Source: Linanthus parryae (lineage: Eukaryota; Streptophyta; Magnoliopsida; Ericales; Polemoniaceae). Taken from it: a stretch of DNA of 64,000 nt. The stretch spans positions 10,054,501-10,118,500 of the forward strand of contig JALGPY010000008.1 in NCBI GenBank assembly GCA_023055425.1. The letters are read 5' to 3'. Numbering within the stretch: position 1 is the stretch's first letter; every line of letters starts with the position of its first letter. Under the pieces are notes generated by a model. That model worked only from the letters and a program-made list of their open reading frames with translations. It did not search any database and was not told the DNA's origin. Below, in pieces: positions 23,961 through 38,642 of the stretch. A program made the position numbers and the translations under genes.

Positions 23961-23964
23961 TTAA

Positions 23965-26353
<2,389 letters not shown>

Positions 26354-27182
26354 CTAGTTGCAACTTGCAAGGCCAGTGTTTATGAGTTGTTGTGTACCCA
26401 AATAAGAGTGACTGAGGGGAGTGGGTCTAATTGAGACCTTGCTATTTTGTGTCGGAGTTTGGTGCCAATAATATCACGTTTTAGTTAATTATCATGGTGA
26501 TATATTAAGGACATAGTCAAATGTGTGTTCCAGTTCTCTCTTGATACATGCGGGTGAAGTATTCATTGCGTCTTAAAATAACTTTCATGTTCAACTTTTT
26601 ACGTAGTTTAGGAGGCAATTTGAATGCTTAAACACTGGAGACTGGTCAAATCTATCTACACATGTAAACATTAGTTTTATCTTAGTATCATAACATTATA
26701 AAACGATACCGTGTACTAAGTTTTGTGTCGTTTAACATGTCAAATCACTTGAAAAGCGTGCTGGAACAATTATTTTGGGACATACAAATAGAATGCACAC
26801 AGAGGTTCAGCACTGTGCATGGCTAGATTCAATGGTTGATGACAAAACCTAGTAATCTTGTGCTAAGTATTGTCTCCGTAGCATCTTTGCTATGAATCTG
26901 GTTGTAGTTGCATTGCCGGACACAAAAGAGCATATCTTGATCAAGACATAAACTGATCCTTACAGTTGTAACTGTTTTTTTCCTTAAACAACCTCTCTAA
27001 TCTGGGTGTGGTTCATGAACTTAGGATTGAAACTCTCTGTCAAAGTCAAAATTTAATATTTATTTCATCAGTCAAACTATTCCCCTTGTTAATCGTCAAT
27101 CTGGTTATTCTTGAGTGCCTGCTTATGCTTCGTTAATTCTCGAACATCTTGTGTTTTTAACATCTTGTGTTTTTTAACCCTG

Positions 27183-27560
27183 GTGTACGTGTCAGCTTCG
27201 CAACCAAATCCAAAAGTCTCATAGAGTCTCTGGAGCTCTGGTGGTCTAGCATTCGATCCGTGGGACACATGAGCCCCTAGTCTTAACCACTAGGCCATGG
27301 CACTTGGGCCAATCATCGATCATATTATGACTCTGATGTATGTGCCAGCTTCGTAACCAAATCCAGAAGTCTCAGAGAGCCTTAGGTGGTCTAGCATTAG
27401 ATCTGTTGGCCACATGAGCCCCTAGTCTTAACCACTAGGCTTACGCACGGGGGCTAAAGTCAGGAGGCTCAGAGCCTCTGCTGGTCTAGCATTTGCAGAA
27501 ATCGACTGCATAACTTGGAGCCACATGCCCCCCTAGCCTTAACCACTAGGCCAACACACT
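27183..27560 (-). repeat. Three tandem tRNA-like (SINE-like) units
   Basis: Three related units carry, on the minus strand, a box A-like sequence (GCCTAGTGGTTAAG) and a weaker box B-like sequence (GGATCGAATGC, clearest in the first unit). They lie at about 27183-27308, 27337-27445 and 27456-27560. The first two are spaced 154 bp apart (CAGCTTCG at 27193 and 27347). None folds into a convincing tRNA by eye. They look like a tRNA-derived SINE family repeated in tandem. Confidence 0.5.
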
Positions 27561-29597
27561 AGCGTTAGTCCTCAGTAACATTGGAGTTCCAAGTGACGGG
27601 TTAGGTTAAGCTAGTCACTGTGGATTGATGGATGCAACACAACTTGAGTTCGGAAAATATCAACTCGCGGTTCTGATTGGTGCAGACTGCAGACGACTAC
27701 TAGTTGTCTGTGATCGTCAAATGTGTTGCATTATTCACTTAGTGGTAGACGAGCGGTGTGGAATTGACTCTGCAAGATGAATTATTCCCAACATTTTTGT
27801 GTCGCCTTGGAGTAACTAAAGTAGTGTAGATGATGATGTTGAATGTGTGGCTTTCGCGGAACAATAGTGATTGATCGGAGTGTTGAAGGACCTACCACCT
27901 CCTTTGTCCTCAATGTCAATAGTAATGGGACACTAGCGTGCATTTGTTACAGAAGAAAATCATATTTTCGGTCCACGACTGATAAAAATTTAGTAGGAGT
28001 TATTGCAGATTGCAGTTTCATTTACTGTAGACGTTATGAATTCGGACAACGACGAGGCCAGAATTGGCTCTTGATGTCGTTTGGCTATGAGCATGCCGCA
28101 GAAAGAGCGGAACACAAGAAGACAAAACACAATGTCATCTGCTCCGAAAGCGGCGGACATTGGCGGTGGTGGTGGCATATCAGTGTCTCGTCACGGTCAT
28201 CATTGTGAAACGTTACTTTCATATTCCCAATTGAAACGGCTTTAACCAAACACCACTCTCATGTACAACAATTGCAATAATTTTGCTTCTTGTGGGGATA
28301 CTAATAGGAACAAGGGTTATAATAGGAATAGATACTTTACCATCTTTTTCTCCCTATATAGAGAGAAGGCTGTGTTCTTAGTGTCCTTTCAAGCACCATA
28401 ACTTACGAGTTAAAATACGAATAATTCTCGTAAGAGTAATTTGACTCTGATCTTTTAAATACATTGTGATGTTCTTTAAAACGCAGATAAATTCTTTTCA
28501 TATTGGTATTTTTTGGAATTATGAGTTTGCAGATTGTCACTAGATCCTTCTAACAAAATCACAAGAGTATGGAGCGGTCTCTCATATAAGAAATAGCGGG
28601 ATTATGTAGTTTCCTAGATTGCAGGATCCTTAACTAGCTTTGTGTTCCCGACGTGCATTACATGTGTAGTGAGGCAAAGGGAGCCCATACCCTTAGCATA
28701 TGGGGTAGTTAGAGCGAATTCATCACATTTGTTGTTTATTGCAATAGGGTTCCTAATTATATCCCCCAAGTTGAACCCCTTTCAATGAGAATCACATCTT
28801 AAGTATAGTATATTTCTTTACAATCATCGAGTACATTACATGTTTCATGACGTATAATGTATATTTGTGTTCAATGAACCCATCTCAATAATCTCCTTCA
28901 ACAAAGACACAACTGGTATATGGTTGGATCCTGAGTATGTAGTACCAAATTACACTGTGACATTTACACGTGAAAAAAATGTTGTGTTTGAAGAGATGTC
29001 ACACACTCCAAGTGATCTACTTGCTTCAGCAAGTTAGTCTCTGAAAATCGAGAATTATACAGAATATATATATAGAAAAATGATTTTACAAAATACTGAT
29101 CTTTCCATTCTCTAACACGTTAATCAGAGTACAATCATAATCAGAGATCCGATTTTAAACAAATCTGAGTGCAACACGTAGCAGACGCACGCCTAAATAT
29201 ACCACCATTTATCAATCTAGAGCTGTATTTAGAAGATAGGACTTCAAATAATGAGATTATTGACTTCAAATTTACAAATTGTTGATCATTCCACTCTCTA
29301 ACATGCCAATCAAATCAAATTGCAACGTACTCATCATATATACCTAGATAGCACAGGATGATAAACGAATATGTAAAACTGCATGTTTCCAGTTATTTAT
29401 GATACAAACCACCACGTCAGTTAAATCTTGGTACAGTTGCCGACACCTTAGTAGACATAATTGCAGTAATTAGTACATTTGAAAATGCATCATCATAACA
29501 AGAAGATTGTGATATTATTAACCACAACCCAAGAAAGAAAGCCATGAATCCATAATTGTCTTTTCCCTTCCATCATTCACCACCAACTTCACTCCCA
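27561..29597. other. Intergenic, upstream of the ZF-HD gene
   Basis: No supported gene. A 121-codon open stretch at 27843-28208 has no recognisable domain. The last few hundred bases are AT-rich and should include the ZF-HD promoter. Confidence 0.5.
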
Positions 29598-29607
29598 CTA
29601 TATAAAA
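29598..29607 (+). promoter_or_regulatory. TATA box of the ZF-HD gene
   Basis: CTATATAAAA lies about 70 bp before the start codon, followed by a CT-rich start region. The spacing suits a plant TATA promoter with a leader of about 40 bp that contains a GA tract (29651-29668). Confidence 0.7.
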
Positions 29608-29668
29608 CACAGCTCTTGCTAATCTCTCTCCCTCAGAGAGACAATCCACAGAGAGAGAGAGAGAGAGA

Positions 29669-30241
29669 ATGGAAGGGGACAACACCAACGACCGTTACAG
29701 AGAGTGCTTGAGAAACCATGCCGCCAGCCTCGGGAGCTACGCCACCGACGGCTGCGGCGAGTTCACTCCCTCCGGGACCTCCCCGGCTGCCTTGAACTGC
29801 GCCGCCTGCGGCTGCCACCGCAACTTCCACCGCAGAGTCACCTACGCCGCCGCGGGGAGTAGGGACTCCGACATGATCCCTGAAATGATAGACTACGTCG
29901 GCAGTGGTGAAGGCGGAGGAGGGCGGCATCAATATCATCAGTCGGAGAGGATTGGTAGTCGTAAGAGGTTCAGGACGAAGTTCACGACGGATCAGAAGGA
30001 GAAGATGATGGAGTTTGCGGAGAGGATTGGTTGGAAGATGCAGAGGAGGGATCAAGATAGCGGCGGCGACGACGAGATCGAACGGTTTTGCAGAGGTGTT
30101 GGAGTGAGCAGACAGGTGTTTAAGGTGTGGATGCATAACCACAAGAACAACAACAATAATTCTACCACATCATCACCTTCTTCTTCTTCCATGAACAATT
30201 CTTCTTCTAGTAATGTCAATGTCTCCTCTCTCACCCATTGA
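29669..30241 (+). CDS. ZHD: ZF-HD (zinc-finger homeodomain) transcription factor
   Basis: An intact intronless gene for 190 residues. The ZF-HD dimerisation domain is at about 10-57: YRECLRNHAAS, the DGCGEF motif and CAACGCH with conserved Cys/His. A Gly-rich linker follows. The homeodomain is at about 98-161: RKRFRTKFT, EKMMEFAERIGW, and recognition helix VSRQVFKVWMHN with the DNA-contacting Asn at 157. The next residue is His where Asn is usual. The tail is Asn/Ser-rich. These plant-specific nuclear regulators bind DNA as homo- or heterodimers. The gene's 3' end is duplicated 3.5 kb downstream as a relic. Confidence 0.96.
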   Translation: MEGDNTNDRYRECLRNHAASLGSYATDGCGEFTPSGTSPAALNCAACGCHRNFHRRVTYAAAGSRDSDMIPEMIDYVGSGEGGGGRHQYHQSERIGSRKRFRTKFTTDQKEKMMEFAERIGWKMQRRDQDSGGDDEIERFCRGVGVSRQVFKVWMHNHKNNNNNSTTSSPSSSSMNNSSSSNVNVSSLTH

Positions 30242-32300
30242 TTCTTTGAAAACAATCAATGAGATAACAATTCTAACATAACTCATTGGTGAATGGTATC
30301 ATATTGTTTCTTGTTTCACCTATGCATTTTGTGTAATAATGTTGAGATTGGTGTTGTTGTAAGGCTTGTGGAAGATGTGGGAACAAAACAAGTTGGACCC
30401 CAACTCTAAGGGTCCCACCTTTTTCCTGTTCTAAAAATAATGATGAAATTAAATAGCGAACTGTGTTTATGAGCTTGTCAACTGATCGCAGATACGAGCG
30501 TGTAGCTAAATTTTAGTTTGTTCGAAAGGCGTAAGTAGAACTTCCACAGTTCAAGTCGCACTAGTCTATCATAGCCAAAACTTACTGATGCGTACATTAA
30601 AAATATTGAAATCAAATCAAGAATTGAAATAGGTACATGAAAAGTTGAACAATCGATGTTTAGATCTATGTCAAATCTCCAACTCACTGATGCGTCTTCC
30701 GCAACTTCAAGGCCGGATGCATCTACCAGCGACTTCAAGGAGAAAGGAGAGGCGTAGAGAGAATGGCGTAGGAGACGGCTCAAAATGATTTTGACCTTTG
30801 AGATGGGATTGGGTCCAGAAATTGTGTCTAGAGTCAGGCCGGGTCTGGGTTAAGAGTTCAAGGGTCTCAGCAATGTTGGGTCTAATGGGTCATCAGTAGG
30901 GTCCGCGTTCGATTGCGTCTGATTGGTGTCGTGTCTAGGTGAGACCAGACCCAATGACAGGACTAGAGATCACAATACTCAGGCCCTTTACTAGCTGAGC
31001 TCTGCCCCGCAGCTGAGGACAAGACAGTCCTTGTTAGAGCCTACTAAATCGGGCATCCAGTGCACGAAGCTCTCGCTATGCACGGGTTCAGAGAAGGGTC
31101 GGACCCATTTTGGGGGTCTATTGTACACAATCTTACCTTTGTTAGAGCCTACACTTCGTCCGAAATAATTGCACAAAATGTGCATGTTCATTTTTCAATG
31201 TCGAATTTTACTGAACCACGAATTGCTTCAAATGAGAGAAAGGTTGCAACTTGCAAGGCCCATCAACATTCAAAGGTTACCTCATAGTTCTAATTAACCT
31301 TTCAGACTACAGAGCAGTAAATGAAGTCCCATCTCCAGATAAAATTCTGAATGGATGTCAAAATTGATCATTCAGCATCATGAAATGTAGCATTACATGG
31401 TTTTTTTTTTTTTTTTTTTTTTTTCTATCCGTAAGTAACACTCGTAAAGGTCAAACTAACGATTTTACGAGTGCACCTATCTTCTCCAAAAGCCAACTCC
31501 AAACAGCAGTACTGTAAAAAGAAAACAGCTTTCCCCATTATGCTATCAGTACTGCTACAAGATTTCAGGCGATGAAGATGGAGAATTTGGACAGAGTTGT
31601 GGACAGTGAAGACGAAACCATTTACATATATGCTTAGCACTCCAGTCAAATTATCATCATCACTGCCACTGTTGCTTGATGACAAATCTTGCTTGTTTAG
31701 GACGTGACGTTCTTTCTTATTCATGCTAGCTAGCAGCTTTTATCTCCATCTTCTTCTTCCTCAACATCTCCACTCGTTTTTACCGTACTTAATGACGTTA
31801 AGCGACATAAGCAAACTATTATTAGGGGAATTGGGAAGGACAGAAATTTAGGAGTTAAAATGTAGATTACTAGTTTTTTGTTTCTTCTTCTCTGCATTAT
31901 CAAAAAGACGACGATCACACTTTGGGCGCCTCTGAGAGGCTTCAGGTCTCGGCAACTCCTTGGGGGACTCGGCTTTTACATTGTTAGCCTTTGTCTTTCC
32001 TGCGGCACTGGCTTTGACAGTTGACATTATTAATGGCCTGCTACCAAGTTTAAATCATTACATGGAAATGTTCAATTAGAGCAAAACAAAATATGTATGC
32101 CCTATTTTACATGAGAGAACTAAAATATTATTTGCAGTGTTCAAAAGTTTATTAGCACCAAGTATAAGCTCGGGTTAGGCAGAGCCGCAGAGCAGTAAGA
32201 TCAATAAGCAGGTCTATAATAATAACCAAAGTTTCAACCCAACAAATTTTACCACAATAATATGAGATCCTGAACATAGACAGTACACAAGCTGAGGCTG
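30095..32300. repeat. Left copy of a segmental duplication (ZF-HD 3' end to ZNF830 3' half)
   Basis: This block matches 33590-38642 in collinear order: ZF-HD tail, spacer with the shared phrase GGTCATCAGTAGGGTCCGCG, ZNF830 last exon, then ZNF830 exon 3 and part of intron 2. About 2.7 kb of the right copy (its 35.32-38.04 kb, including ZNF830 exons 4-6) is absent here. A T run at about 31400-31424 lies in the spacer. Confidence 0.9.
31637..32037 (-). pseudogene. Truncated ZNF830-like pseudogene
   Basis: The minus strand matches exon 7 of the intact gene (31637-31778, including NKKERHVLNKQ) and then, after a deletion junction, its exon 3 (about 31873-32037, including the Pro/Glu stretch PKELPRPEAS). 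Exons 1, 2 and 4-6 are missing, small indels alter the frame, and the normal stop is lost. It is a relic made by tandem duplication and internal deletion. Confidence 0.88.
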
Positions 32301-32439
32301 TAAACCGCAATCTCTGTAAATGCCGTTCTTAACATTCTCGTCCCAGAAAAGCGTCAATCCAGCTCTTCTATCATCACAATCTCTGTAAATGCCGTTCTGA
32401 AAACCAAGCCTTCATCTAACTCAATTCATCTCACTTGCA

Positions 32440-33373
32440 TACAGTATGGTTTCCATTAAGGAAACCAGGTTGGGTCTCCCCCTCCTAACAAGGTCCCGGA
32501 GAGAAATGATGCTGGGATTCCCAAGCCCCCACATGTTCCAGCTTAGGAGACTCATTGCGACTGGCTAGGCTGATTCGCAGCATAGCCACTAAAAGTGTAG
32601 AGTCACTGTCTCGGACCTTATTTTCAGAACCTGAGTCAGCTTCCCGGCCCTTAGTTCGGTTTGCTTGGATGTGCGATCTTTTGCGGGGTGGTGGTCGGAA
32701 GAGCAACCACTCCCCGTAACCGGGTGTTTCAACCGTTCTTTCCTCGATCGTTTTAACTGTGCAATCCGAGCTATGATGAGTGAGTCTACCGCACCACTCA
32801 CAAATACAACCAAGCCAAACTTTGTCAGCACCGATGTAAACTCCCTTTTCCAGGGAATGCTTAAGGTTAATCCGAATTCGAGCACGCATATAATCACCGT
32901 CTGGACTCACAAGACACGCTTATCAACTTCAATAATCTTTCCCACAGACCGAACAGCCTCACGGAGATCATCCTCCGTACGGAGAGAGACTGGCATGTTG
33001 TACACCTGGACCCACGTTTCGAGAGATTCGAACAACACGTCGTCAACCCTAGCCGAGACAACCCAGGGTTTCAATAGAAGGACATTGAATATCCACGGTA
33101 CTCCATGTAAAACCTTCTCCATAGAAGTAAGCGATGGGAATTCAATAACGAACCTGTTTAGACACTGGTGGTAGATGCTCCGAACCAAATCTTCTTGAAT
33201 AATTGTTTCATAGCCCAGACGTTACACCTGATGGGAAGCATGAAGGAACCAACCAAGCATGGTCCAAGTTTGGCGATCGCTTCTCGACAATACTCATCCG
33301 AAAACACAACCACTTCCTCTTCTTCCGCAGTCAGTTTCGCCGGACGTTTACTGGCAGTATGAATCTCCTCCAT
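32440..33373 (-). pseudogene. LINE fragment: ORF1 plus the first part of ORF2
   Basis: From ATG 33373 on the minus strand come a DUF4283 domain (FMLPIRCNVWAMKQLF; VIEFPSL; GVPWIFN), a CCHC knuckle (CEWC...H...C) and a basic tail. ORF2 then starts at 32555 with MSLLSWN and GLGNP, which match the 1-10143 LINE, and stops being recognisable near 32440. Frame changes occur near 33185 and 32910. LINE copies usually lose their 5' end. This one keeps the 5' end and lacks most of ORF2, so a later deletion or a recombined insertion is implied. Confidence 0.85.
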
Positions 33374-33589
33374 TGCTGCAAACTCCGACGAGAAAATCAC
33401 CCTTGTCAGACCGCGGTTCAGTGTTGCCCTAGTTCGCCTCCGAAAGTTCCGGAGAAAATAAGACCTTTTGATAAATCCGGTCCTGATAATTAAAACGTTA
33501 ACTACGTAAAAATAAAATTAATATTGACGATGATAAAATTTCCTATATAAACTGTATGACGGAGTACGGACACATCATTTATCATTTGC

Positions 33590-33746
33590 GGTGTTGGAGT
33601 GAGCAGACAGGTGTTTAAGGTGTGGATGAACAACACAATAATTCTACCACATCATCGCCAATTCTTCTTCCTCCATGAAGGATTCTTCTTCTTCTTCTTC
33701 TTCTTCTTCTTCTTCTTCTTCCAATGTCTCCTCTCTCACCCATTGA
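33590..33746 (+). pseudogene. ZF-HD 3'-end relic
   Basis: The block copies the last part of the ZF-HD gene from GGTGTTGGAGTGAGCAGACA to the stop codon. The homeodomain end is altered after VWM, and the Ser-coding region has become a pure TTC repeat (about 33685-33720). Upstream sequence is unrelated to the gene, so the zinc-finger and most of the homeodomain are missing. Confidence 0.9.
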
Positions 33747-36700
33747 TCCGAGTCTAACAACTCTAACATAACTCATTGGTGAATGGTATCATATTGTTTC
33801 TAGTTTCACCTATGCATTTTGTGTAATTCTCTGTTTAAGATTGGTGTTGTTGTGAGGCTTGCAGAAGATGTGGGTAGAAAACAAGGCAGCCCCGTTGAAG
33901 GTTGAAACCCAAATCCAAGGGTCCCATCTTAAAAAAATGATTGAAATTAAATAGTGAAGTGTGTTTATGAGCTTGCCAACTGATCACTGAAACAAGTACT
34001 ATGTAACTAAATTTTTGTTTACTCTAGAGACATAGTAGTCACCAGAGCGACTGAGACAGGTCCACCACACGACAAGAACTTACGGATACGTACGTTAAGA
34101 AAACGAAAATGAAAATGAAATCAGGAATTGAAATAGGGACATGAAAATTGAAAAGTTCAAATATCGATGTTTAGATATGTGCCAAGGTTCCAACTTACTG
34201 ACACCTCTACCGCCGACTTCAAGGCCAGATGTGTCTACCACCAGGCACCAGCGTCGAGAGAGAGAAAGAGAGGCCAGCAGGATTTTTACCGATAGAGGAG
34301 AGGTGGCGTAGGAGACGGCTCAAAAGGGTTGACCTTTGAGTTGGGTTTGGGTCCGGAAATTTGCTCAAGAGGTCGGGCCGGGTCTGGGTTAAGAGTTCAA
34401 GGGTCTCGGCAGGGTGGGTTCAAATGGGTCATCAGTAGGGTCCGCGTACAACCGGGTCGGTTTGGTGTCGCGTATGGGTTAGACCAGGCCCATTGATAGG
34501 ACTAGAGATCACAATACTCGGGCCCTTTACAAGCTGAGCTCTGCCACAGCCGAGGACCAGACATCCCTTGTTATAGCCTACTGAAACAGCAACCCGGTGC
34601 ACGAAGCTCCCTCTATGTGCGGTGTCCGGAGAAGGGTCAGACCCACTTTGAAGGTCTACTGTACACGGTCTTACCATTGTTAGAGCCTACTACCCTTGGT
34701 GAAAAATCATTGCACAGTATGTGCATATGTTAGATTTTCCATGTAGAATTTCACTGAACTACTAATTTCTTAATATGATAGAAAGGTTGAAACTTGCAAT
34801 GCCCACCAACATTCAAAGGTTACCTCAGAGTTCTAATTAACCTTTCAGAAGATCTTATATACACAGCAGTAAATTAAGTCCCATCTCCAGAGAAAATTCT
34901 GAATGGATATTAAAAATGATCATTCGTCATCATGAAATGTAGCATTACATGTTTTTTTTTTCTTCTTCTATCCATAAGTAAGACTCGTAAAGGTTTAATT
35001 AACAACTTCACGAGTGCACCATCTTCTCTCCAAAACCCAACTGTAAACAGCCGTACTTCAAAAAAACCAGCTTTCCCCGTTATGCTATACTACTACAAGA
35101 CTTCAGGCGATGACGATTTGGATAGAGTTGTGGACAGTGAAGACGGAAGCATTTACATATGCTTAGCTCTCCAGTCAACTGTCAAATTATCATCATCACT
35201 GTCACTGTCGCTTGATGATGATTCTTGCTTGTTTAGGACGTGACGTTCTTTCTTATTCGTGCTAGAAGACCTAGCAGCTTTTATCTCCATCTTCTTCTTC
35301 CTCAACATCTCCACTCTTTCCCAACAGATCCTGTACAAAGCCAAACAAGGATTCAGCATTATCATTCATATTATTCGCTGCACATATGTTCATTCCCAGT
35401 AGCAGAGGCAAAGAAAGGATGTTATTGTTAGTCAAACAAAATAACTTACTTTTGCTCAACAGTCTCGGCCTCTTCTATTGTCTCAGCTGCATCAATCTGC
35501 AAATACAATTTCCAATAGTGTGAACCAGGGATCAAAGAAAAGTTGCCAAGTCTTAAAATGGTGTATGAAGCAAATCTGACCTCCTCTTCTTCCATTCGGT
35601 TGTCCACCACCTGCAAGTCCTCTTGAATCAACTTCTCGAATTCCTTGTACTCATCTCTGTCAATGACAATTCATACTCCAGAGTTATGGTTTGCCCATCA
35701 AGTCATGACACAAGAACGGATAAATAATGACCAGTCATCCCATCAAAACTACTCAAAAAGAAAGAAGATTCCAGACACTCAATACTCTGACCTGATTTTG
35801 GTACATGAAACTGTAAGAGTTCAAAGAAAACGTGAATTTATAGCACCAAGATTCAAGAAAGAGACCATCAATCTGAAGATGATGACAGCAACCACTTCTA
35901 TAGTCCTATTATTAGCAATTTAGCACAAACAGCAAGAAATCCATAAAGCAACTTTGCATAAAGGATCGGGACGCTGCTCATGGGTACTCTAAATGTGGTG
36001 TTGTAGCGATATCAGATCCAAAGATACATACGAAAAATGCCACAAGGCATTTCAATTTTTTTCTGCTCATAATGCAAGCCGAACCTGGCATGAAGACCGT
36101 GAGTTCAAGGTGGGAGGGACGCTTTGGTGGCATGCGAGAGGCACATCCAGTTTAGGAGAATGCCAAGAATGGAAATAGTAACACTTATTTCAGTTACACA
36201 TGGAACGTTCTAACTAATTTCAGATTGAAGTATAAGGTGCTAGACTTCAGCCCTTGATGTTGGCATCGTTACCATCGCTCCTATTTGTTAATGTTATTTT
36301 ACTATTGGATACTTGCTAATGCTCACTATAGAGAATCTCTTCACATAGAACCATGGGGAATAGCAACTAGATCTTCCTTTCAACATGAAACAAAGTAATT
36401 TCTGCTATAGGCAATACGTCAACATCCGTGAACTTGAATTATGAGCTTTTGATAATAATCTCCGGCATTTTAATATTATATTTCCTACAATCCTCGAGGA
36501 GGACATTTTCAGATAACTACTTTCAAATTAAGTTTCGAGGCCTATGAATTGAGTTAGTACTGAAATTTAACAAGACCTGTTTACACTTGAAAGTTCTCAG
36601 TATCACAAGTAAACTGACTTTAGTTACACGTTCAATTGTTCTCAGTTCCGAAGGGTAATTTTCGTTACAGAACAATTGAAGGTCTCAACTTGATCCTTTG

Positions 36701-38642
36701 GCTAATGATGGTGTTATGTCAACAGTCTAGTTTCTCTCACTAGTTCATTTCAGTACAGAGCCCTAGATAGCCTCCAAGTCCAAACTATATTATCACAACT
36801 AAGCACCGAATAAGAATTGATTAACTCGGTCCTCCAACTAGTTCTCCACTTAGTTAGCAACCAAACTTGACTAAGTTCAATCACAGGCCATCATGCGATA
36901 GTTAAACATATCCTTGAGCCCAATAAAGAAGTTTCTCCAGCATCTTTAATAATACCCAAGGAATAGTATAGCAAAGACATCGAGTCACCTAGTATGATAG
37001 AAACGCCAAGAAGACCAATCACGCAAAATTGTCCACATCAGAAAAACATAATTCTTAGCAAAGTCTACTTCACGAAACAGAGTTATTGTGCATTGAAGTA
37101 ACCATTATGATATAATAATCAAGCTCTCTATCTCCGTTAGTTAACGATATAAGTTTAACCCCGCAGCCTAGCTTGTGCTTTTTTTCTGGAACCTCGTCCA
37201 TCAGGCACCTCAAGTCTTGATGTCTTGTTTGAAATAAGGAATGAAATCTAAAGTGACAAACAGACAGAAGGATAATATGAATTCAAAGACTTTTTATCAG
37301 ATTGACACAACAATTATGACATAAAAGCTGCAACAAGGCATTGATAAACAAATATCACATCGGATTAGAGTCACACGGGATAAGATCAATTCAAAGACTT
37401 CTTATCAAATTGACAACTTACTTGGCATCTAGTTTGACAGGAGTAATGCCACGTGCACGTAAATCAGCATCTTTGTTATCGAAGAAACCTTCAGGAAGAG
37501 CTCCTTTTTGTTGTTCAGAACTAACATTCTTCTTTGATATCTGTCCGTGGTCCCTGTCAGAATGAGTTTCACTCGTTCTTCTCTCTATAGCCTCACCATT
37601 GGAAAGGGCATCTATCTTCTTCTTTGGGATGACTGGCTCTGCCGGTTTATTGGGAGCTGAACCTCCTGGCTTACTATACGAATCAGAACTTCCTATTTTT
37701 GCCTCATCGATTCCTAGAAATGCCATAAGTAAATGCCATAAGTATATAAGTATAGATTATAATTCTGTGTAACTCACACATGTAAATACATTTCGCCTAA
37801 CTCCAAAAGAAACAAACTCAGCCGATTTTAGCTACAACTTGGAAGACTGTAACAGGTGAGGCACAGTCGGAATGAAAAAAACAATGGCCCAGGAGGCTAC
37901 GAGTACTTTTCTCTCATCCAACGTTGTCAAAATATTAAGAAGTCATATTCCTCTAAGTTCATGCAACATCACCATCCAACTTGGTAGTGATCACCGATCA
38001 TGCACAATCATGATTTACTAAGGTGAAGAAAATCCCCAGTTTTCACCGTACTTAATGACGTTCAGCCACATAAGTAAACTATTATTAGAATAGGTATTCT
38101 TAAGGTCAGCAGGTGATTTGGGAATTGGGAGGGACAGAAATTTAGCCTTAAGAATGTACATTACCAGTCTTTTGCCTCTTCTTCTCCGCATTATCAAAGA
38201 ATCCTGGTGGCAGTTCAGATGATGAGCGCACTTTGGGCGGCTCTGAAGAGGCTTCAGGTCTCGGCAACTCCTTGGGGGACTCAGTCTTGGGGGACTCAGT
38301 TTTTACATTGTTAGCCTTTGACTTTCCTGCGGCCCTGTCTTTGACTTTATTAATGGCCTGCAACCAAGTTTGCATCATTACATGGAAACGTTTAGTTAGA
38401 GCGAAACAAAATATTATTTGTAATCCAAGAATGATGACGCCATATTTATGGCCTAGTATACATGAGAGAACTAAAATATTATTTGCAGAGTTCAAAAGTA
38501 TATTAGCACAAATAATATGCCCAGGTTTAAGCAGAGCAGTAAGATAATAACCAGGTCTATAAGAATAACCAAAGTTTCAACCCTACTAATCTTACCACAA
38601 TAATATGAGCCCTGAACATAGACAGTACAAAAGTTGAGGCTG
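33590..38642. repeat. Right copy of the segmental duplication
   Basis: Collinear with 30095-32300 but containing the complete 3' portion of the ZNF830-like gene. The left boundary is sharp within the ZF-HD homeobox. The right boundary lies in ZNF830 intron 2 (GAGGCTG). Confidence 0.9.

Noticed and set aside
27843..28208. 121-codon plus-strand open frame
   Set aside because: No recognisable domain, low-complexity end, and no leader, splice or neighbour support.
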